In this document: piece after piece, positions 61,463-64,000 of the stretch
Position numbering within the stretch: position 1 is the stretch's first letter
Layout of the letters: every line of letters begins with the position of its first letter
Source of the DNA: Undibacterium hunanense
GTDB lineage: Bacteria > Pseudomonadota > Gammaproteobacteria > Burkholderiales > Burkholderiaceae_D
Direction: 5' to 3'
NCBI RefSeq assembly: GCF_014284335.1
Contig: NZ_JACOGF010000017.1
Span: 1-64,000 of the forward strand
Length of the DNA: 64,000 nucleotides
The notes under the pieces: model-generated
Seen by the model: the letters and a program-made list of their open reading frames with translations, nothing else
The model's database searches: none
What the model was told of the DNA's origin: nothing
Translations under genes and position numbers: made by a program

Positions 61463-62455
61463 CTACTGACTACTGATATGACTGAGGGTAGAGTCCCTGT
61501 CCAATTGCAGCCAGTGCCGCCCATCCCTGAAAACCTGGTAGAGGAGGTACAGCGCATAAGCCGCACAGGCGAAACTAACCGCATGATCAAGCCTGGGCAA
61601 GTCACGCAGTGTTGCCTGGCCCTGTGCAGTGGTCACAAAGCGGGTTTCGAGCTGGGCAAAGAGCAGGAACAAAACGGCATACAGCATATTTTGCGCGATG
61701 TTCAACATGAGTTTTTTCTTGTCCCAGCGTGGTTGCAGCACGCACCACAGACTGAATGCGATACTGCATGACAATAGCCCGGTCATCCACGGGAAATAGC
61801 TGGCCATCGCAGGCGAAAAATCAACAGGCAGGCCATTCAGACTTTGTGCCGGCATCCACCAGGCATGCCAGATCAGCAGCAGGGCAAAGCCGCAGTTGGC
61901 CAGGTCGGTGATGATGTCGGTACCGCGTATGGTCTGCCATTCATGCAGTTGGTCAGGCAAATCCTGCACCCGCCATTTCCCCTGCGTCAGCCAGCCAGAG
62001 CTGCCTGTCTTGGCTGCACGTACAGAAGCAGCATAAAACAGCAGGGTCACCACCACGAATACCTTTGCCGACTGATCAACAAGACCGGACAATAATTGCA
62101 GCAGGGCCTGCATGATCCTGAAATGCTCTGCCTGCAAAAAAGTCATGCCGCTTTTTAAGGATTGCAAGAGCAGGACAATCCCGAAACCGCTGAACAATAC
62201 CTGCTGGTACAAGGGCATCAGCTCACTGTTGACCAGCGCAGTGGCAGGTCGGTAGCTGGCCGCGACTTTGCCGGGGTGACCCAGTTTTTCCAGCAGCGCA
62301 GCCAGTTCTTCCTGGTTGATGTCTCTGCCGAGTTGCTCGCGCTGGCTGTCGATCTGGTCGAGTATGTTGGCCTGCAATTCGCGGGCGATATCTTCACGCT
62401 GCGCTTCTGGCAATTCCCGTTTCACAGCGCTGATATAGTTTTGCAGCAGATTCAT
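61463..62455 (-). CDS. HAAS-domain membrane protein, PadR-operon partner
   Basis: 330 residues. N-terminal soluble domain (MNLLQNYISAVKRELPEAQREDIARELQANILDQID... LLEKLGHPGKVAASYRP) is the HAAS / permease-prefix-type domain usually encoded with PadR regulators; about five or six membrane helices follow. ATG 62455 overlaps the padR stop in ATGA, with GGAG 8 nt upstream; the frame extends to 62503 inside padR and is rejected. Likely a membrane sensor or effector of the PadR switch; exact function unknown. Confidence 0.88.
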   Translation of the reverse strand: MNLLQNYISAVKRELPEAQREDIARELQANILDQIDSQREQLGRDINQEELAALLEKLGHPGKVAASYRPATALVNSELMPLYQQVLFSGFGIVLLLQSLKSGMTFLQAEHFRIMQALLQLLSGLVDQSAKVFVVVTLLFYAASVRAAKTGSSGWLTQGKWRVQDLPDQLHEWQTIRGTDIITDLANCGFALLLIWHAWWMPAQSLNGLPVDFSPAMASYFPWMTGLLSCSIAFSLWCVLQPRWDKKKLMLNIAQNMLYAVLFLLFAQLETRFVTTAQGQATLRDLPRLDHAVSFACAAYALYLLYQVFRDGRHWLQLDRDSTLSHISSQ

Positions 62456-62787
62456 GTTGATTTCTCCAAGAGCCGGTCCAGAGGGCCGTTGAGCAGATGC
62501 CATTCCTGAGTGAGTTTTTCCAGCATGTCGAGTCCGGCAGCAGACAGGGTGTAATAACGCCTTTCCCTGCCTTCAGCCTGTTGCCATTCGCTGTCGAGCA
62601 AGCCCTGGTCTGCCAGCCGCCTGACCAGGGGATACAAGGTGCCTTCATCAATATCGATACCGTTATCGAACAGGGCTTTACGCAATGAATACCCATATTG
62701 CGGCTGGCGCAATGAAGCCAGTACCGCCAGCACCAGGGCGCCACGGCGCAATTCCAGACGCATTTTGTCCAGCCGTTCTTCTGACAT
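62452..62787 (-). CDS. PadR-family transcriptional regulator
   Basis: 111 residues, the short PadR class: winged helix RRGALVLAVLASLRQPQYGYSLRKALFDNGIDIDEGTLYPLVRRLADQGLLDSEW then a dimerising C-terminal helix (YYTLSAAGLDMLEKLTQEW). AAGGAATACCGC precedes the ATG. Forms an ATGA-overlap operon with the HAAS-domain membrane gene. Two near-palindromic operators lie just upstream, so autorepression is likely. Confidence 0.93.
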   Translation of the reverse strand: MSEERLDKMRLELRRGALVLAVLASLRQPQYGYSLRKALFDNGIDIDEGTLYPLVRRLADQGLLDSEWQQAEGRERRYYTLSAAGLDMLEKLTQEWHLLNGPLDRLLEKST

Positions 62788-62813
62788 GCGGTATTCCTTC
62801 CTGTTTTTTCACA

Positions 62814-62854
62814 TACTGTGTGTTGCACAGCATAATACTATGCGACGCACAGTA
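62814..62854. promoter_or_regulatory. Two PadR-type operators, 22 bp apart
   Basis: Site A TACTGTG-TGTTG-CACAGCA (62814-62832) and site B TACTATG-CGACG-CACAGTA (62836-62854) fit TACTRTG-N5-CACAGYA. They start 22 bp apart, two helix turns, 27 bp upstream of the padR start, in the shared gap with the divergent sensor kinase gene. Confidence 0.65.
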
Positions 62855-63032
62855 AAAATACAAGCGCTCTTTTTCGCTGGCACCAGTGCATGCTTTACAG
62901 CAGCTGTCAGTCAGTTTTATTCCCTGTTATCTGCGATTCGTCAGAATTTTTTTGCTTTCGTCGGAAAATGCAAGACGAAAGCCGCGCAGGCAATTATTCT
63001 TGGCAACAATTACAAACAAGAAGGAAACAAGC

Positions 63033-64000
63033 ATGTTCACAACTATCTGGTTTATCTTGCGTGCCAGTTTTGGCTGGAGCCTGCTGGTTCTGTTCAGCAC
63101 CATATTTATCGTCAACGTGATTTTCAGGAATCACATGCCGGACGAAATCATTTTCCTGCCGATTACTGCGGTAGCACTGGTGATGGGCATCAGTTTTTCC
63201 CATGTGCGCCGGGTGCGCCTGATCGCCAGCAAGGTGGATGCAGGTACGCTCGCCAATCGCCAGCGCCGCCAGATAGAAATCCCGCTGGAAGCCAGCGAGG
63301 CATTTGAACTGGTAGATGCTGCCATACGTGAACTGCCCGGCGCTGAAGACACCGACAGTGCCAAAGACAGTTTGCAAATACGGGCCAAAATCAAACGCAT
63401 AGATCCTTATCAGGCAAATTTCGTTGACGACTTGAAGATGCTGGATTTTCTGACGACCAAGCGTAACCAGATCCTGGCAACGATCACTCCCGGCGACGGA
63501 GTCGGCAGCTTGACCCTGATTTGCGAACCGGAACGCCCGGCCTGGACCGATTTATTCCTGGTCGACAACGGAACCAATCTAGAAAACGCAGAAGCCGTCA
63601 CCCGCGCCATCACCCGTCGCATTGCCGAACGCAGACGCAAGGAAAAAGCCAGCGCGGCACAATCCGTCACAGAAAAAGAATTGACGGTAGCCAAACTGAA
63701 TCTCTTGCATGCACAGGTAGAACCGCATTTTCTGTATAACACCCTGGCCAGCGCACAATTATTGACGCGGGCAGATCCGGCCGCAGCCGATCAGATGTTG
63801 GGCAACCTGATCACCTACCTCCGTCATTCACTGCCGCGCACTGAAGATACTGCTTCCAGCATAGGGGAAGAACTGGAACGGTCCATCGCTTATCTGGACA
63901 TCATGAAGATACGCATGGGTGCACGTCTGAACATACAGATCCAGGTACCGGCAGAATTGAAAGCCCTGCCCTTCCCCATGATGATGTTGCAAACCCTGGT
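63033..64000 (+). CDS. LytS/AlgZ-type sensor histidine kinase, 3' end outside window
   Basis: The open frame from ATG 63033 runs to the right edge (322 codons). AAGGAAAC precedes the ATG. Two membrane helices lie near the N-terminus (about 12-33 and 40-58), then a soluble region, then the His_kinase core: VEPHFLYNTLASAQLLTRADP (phospho-His about 235) and LITYLRHSLPR, ending before the ATPase domain. This is the family whose partner is a LytTR response regulator, expected to the right. It diverges from padR; the PadR operators lie in the 245-bp gap. Confidence 0.9.
   Translation, partial: MFTTIWFILRASFGWSLLVLFSTIFIVNVIFRNHMPDEIIFLPITAVALVMGISFSHVRRVRLIASKVDAGTLANRQRRQIEIPLEASEAFELVDAAIRELPGAEDTDSAKDSLQIRAKIKRIDPYQANFVDDLKMLDFLTTKRNQILATITPGDGVGSLTLICEPERPAWTDLFLVDNGTNLENAEAVTRAITRRIAERRRKEKASAAQSVTEKELTVAKLNLLHAQVEPHFLYNTLASAQLLTRADPAAADQMLGNLITYLRHSLPRTEDTASSIGEELERSIAYLDIMKIRMGARLNIQIQVPAELKALPFPMMMLQTL

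Noticed and set aside
1..64000. CRISPR arrays, retrons, toxin-antitoxin or defence islands
   Set aside because: No regularly spaced repeats of 25-40 bp with spacers, no reverse transcriptase, nuclease/helicase cluster or toxin-antitoxin pair was found on either strand.

Overview
The window looks like a chromosomal segment of a Betaproteobacterium of order Burkholderiales, most likely family Oxalobacteraceae (an Undibacterium-like genus is my best guess). This rests on the order fmdB - DUF502 - aspS - nudB - exo/endonuclease - clsB, typical of Burkholderiales, on base composition near 50% GC by eye, and on protein flavour. The assignment is inference. No rRNA, tRNA, CRISPR array, prophage or complete insertion sequence was seen.

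Layout. 0-9 kb: the 5' end of a DUF4214 gene leaving the window, a very large MalT/SARP-type ATPase regulator, a propeller sensor kinase (two-component-regulator type) and a stand-alone receiver protein. 9-12 kb: a small copper-binding-type Cys-rich protein and an oleate hydratase. 12-17.5 kb: a two-component system divergent from a periplasmic methionine-sulfoxide repair operon (Tat-exported msrB, dipZ, msrA). 18-23 kb: a FecI/FecR iron-signalling pair divergent from its TonB receptor, with a Fur-box-like site between. 22.8-31 kb: a fatty-acid beta-oxidation cluster (enoyl-CoA hydratase, hydrolase, thiolase, bifunctional FadN/FadB-type enzyme, acyl-CoA dehydrogenase, TetR regulator). 31-33 kb: hslR, a second TetR gene and a MITE-like element. 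33-43 kb: the housekeeping block (DUF429, clsB, nuclease-fold protein, nudB, Cache protein, CsgG-like lipoprotein, aspS, DUF502, fmdB, Na+/solute symporter, Bax-inhibitor-1 protein). 43-55 kb: mostly single metabolic, transport and regulatory genes. 55-64 kb: a FecR-domain/Asn-rich secreted protein, a solute-binding protein, a tandem duplication of an uncharacterised gene plus a DUF4337 gene, a PadR/membrane-protein operon, and the start of a LytS-type sensor kinase.

How the genes fit together. Two modules are coherent. MsrB-DipZ-MsrA would form a self-contained cell-envelope methionine repair system, DipZ carrying electrons across the membrane to the exported reductases; the adjacent kinase/regulator pair is its likely controller. 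The beta-oxidation cluster encodes a full acyl-CoA spiral and probably its own TetR repressor; an operator-like sequence upstream of that TetR gene recurs upstream of the second TetR gene.

The least explained items are the MITE-like element at 32.45-32.73 kb with a candidate target duplication, the tandem duplication at 58.8-61.3 kb that left a truncated DUF4337 remnant, the methionine-rich linker in DipZ, the shared TetR-type operator, and a pair of PadR-type operators 22 bp apart. I see no clear new defence or biosynthetic system. All start-site choices and regulatory sites are read by eye.
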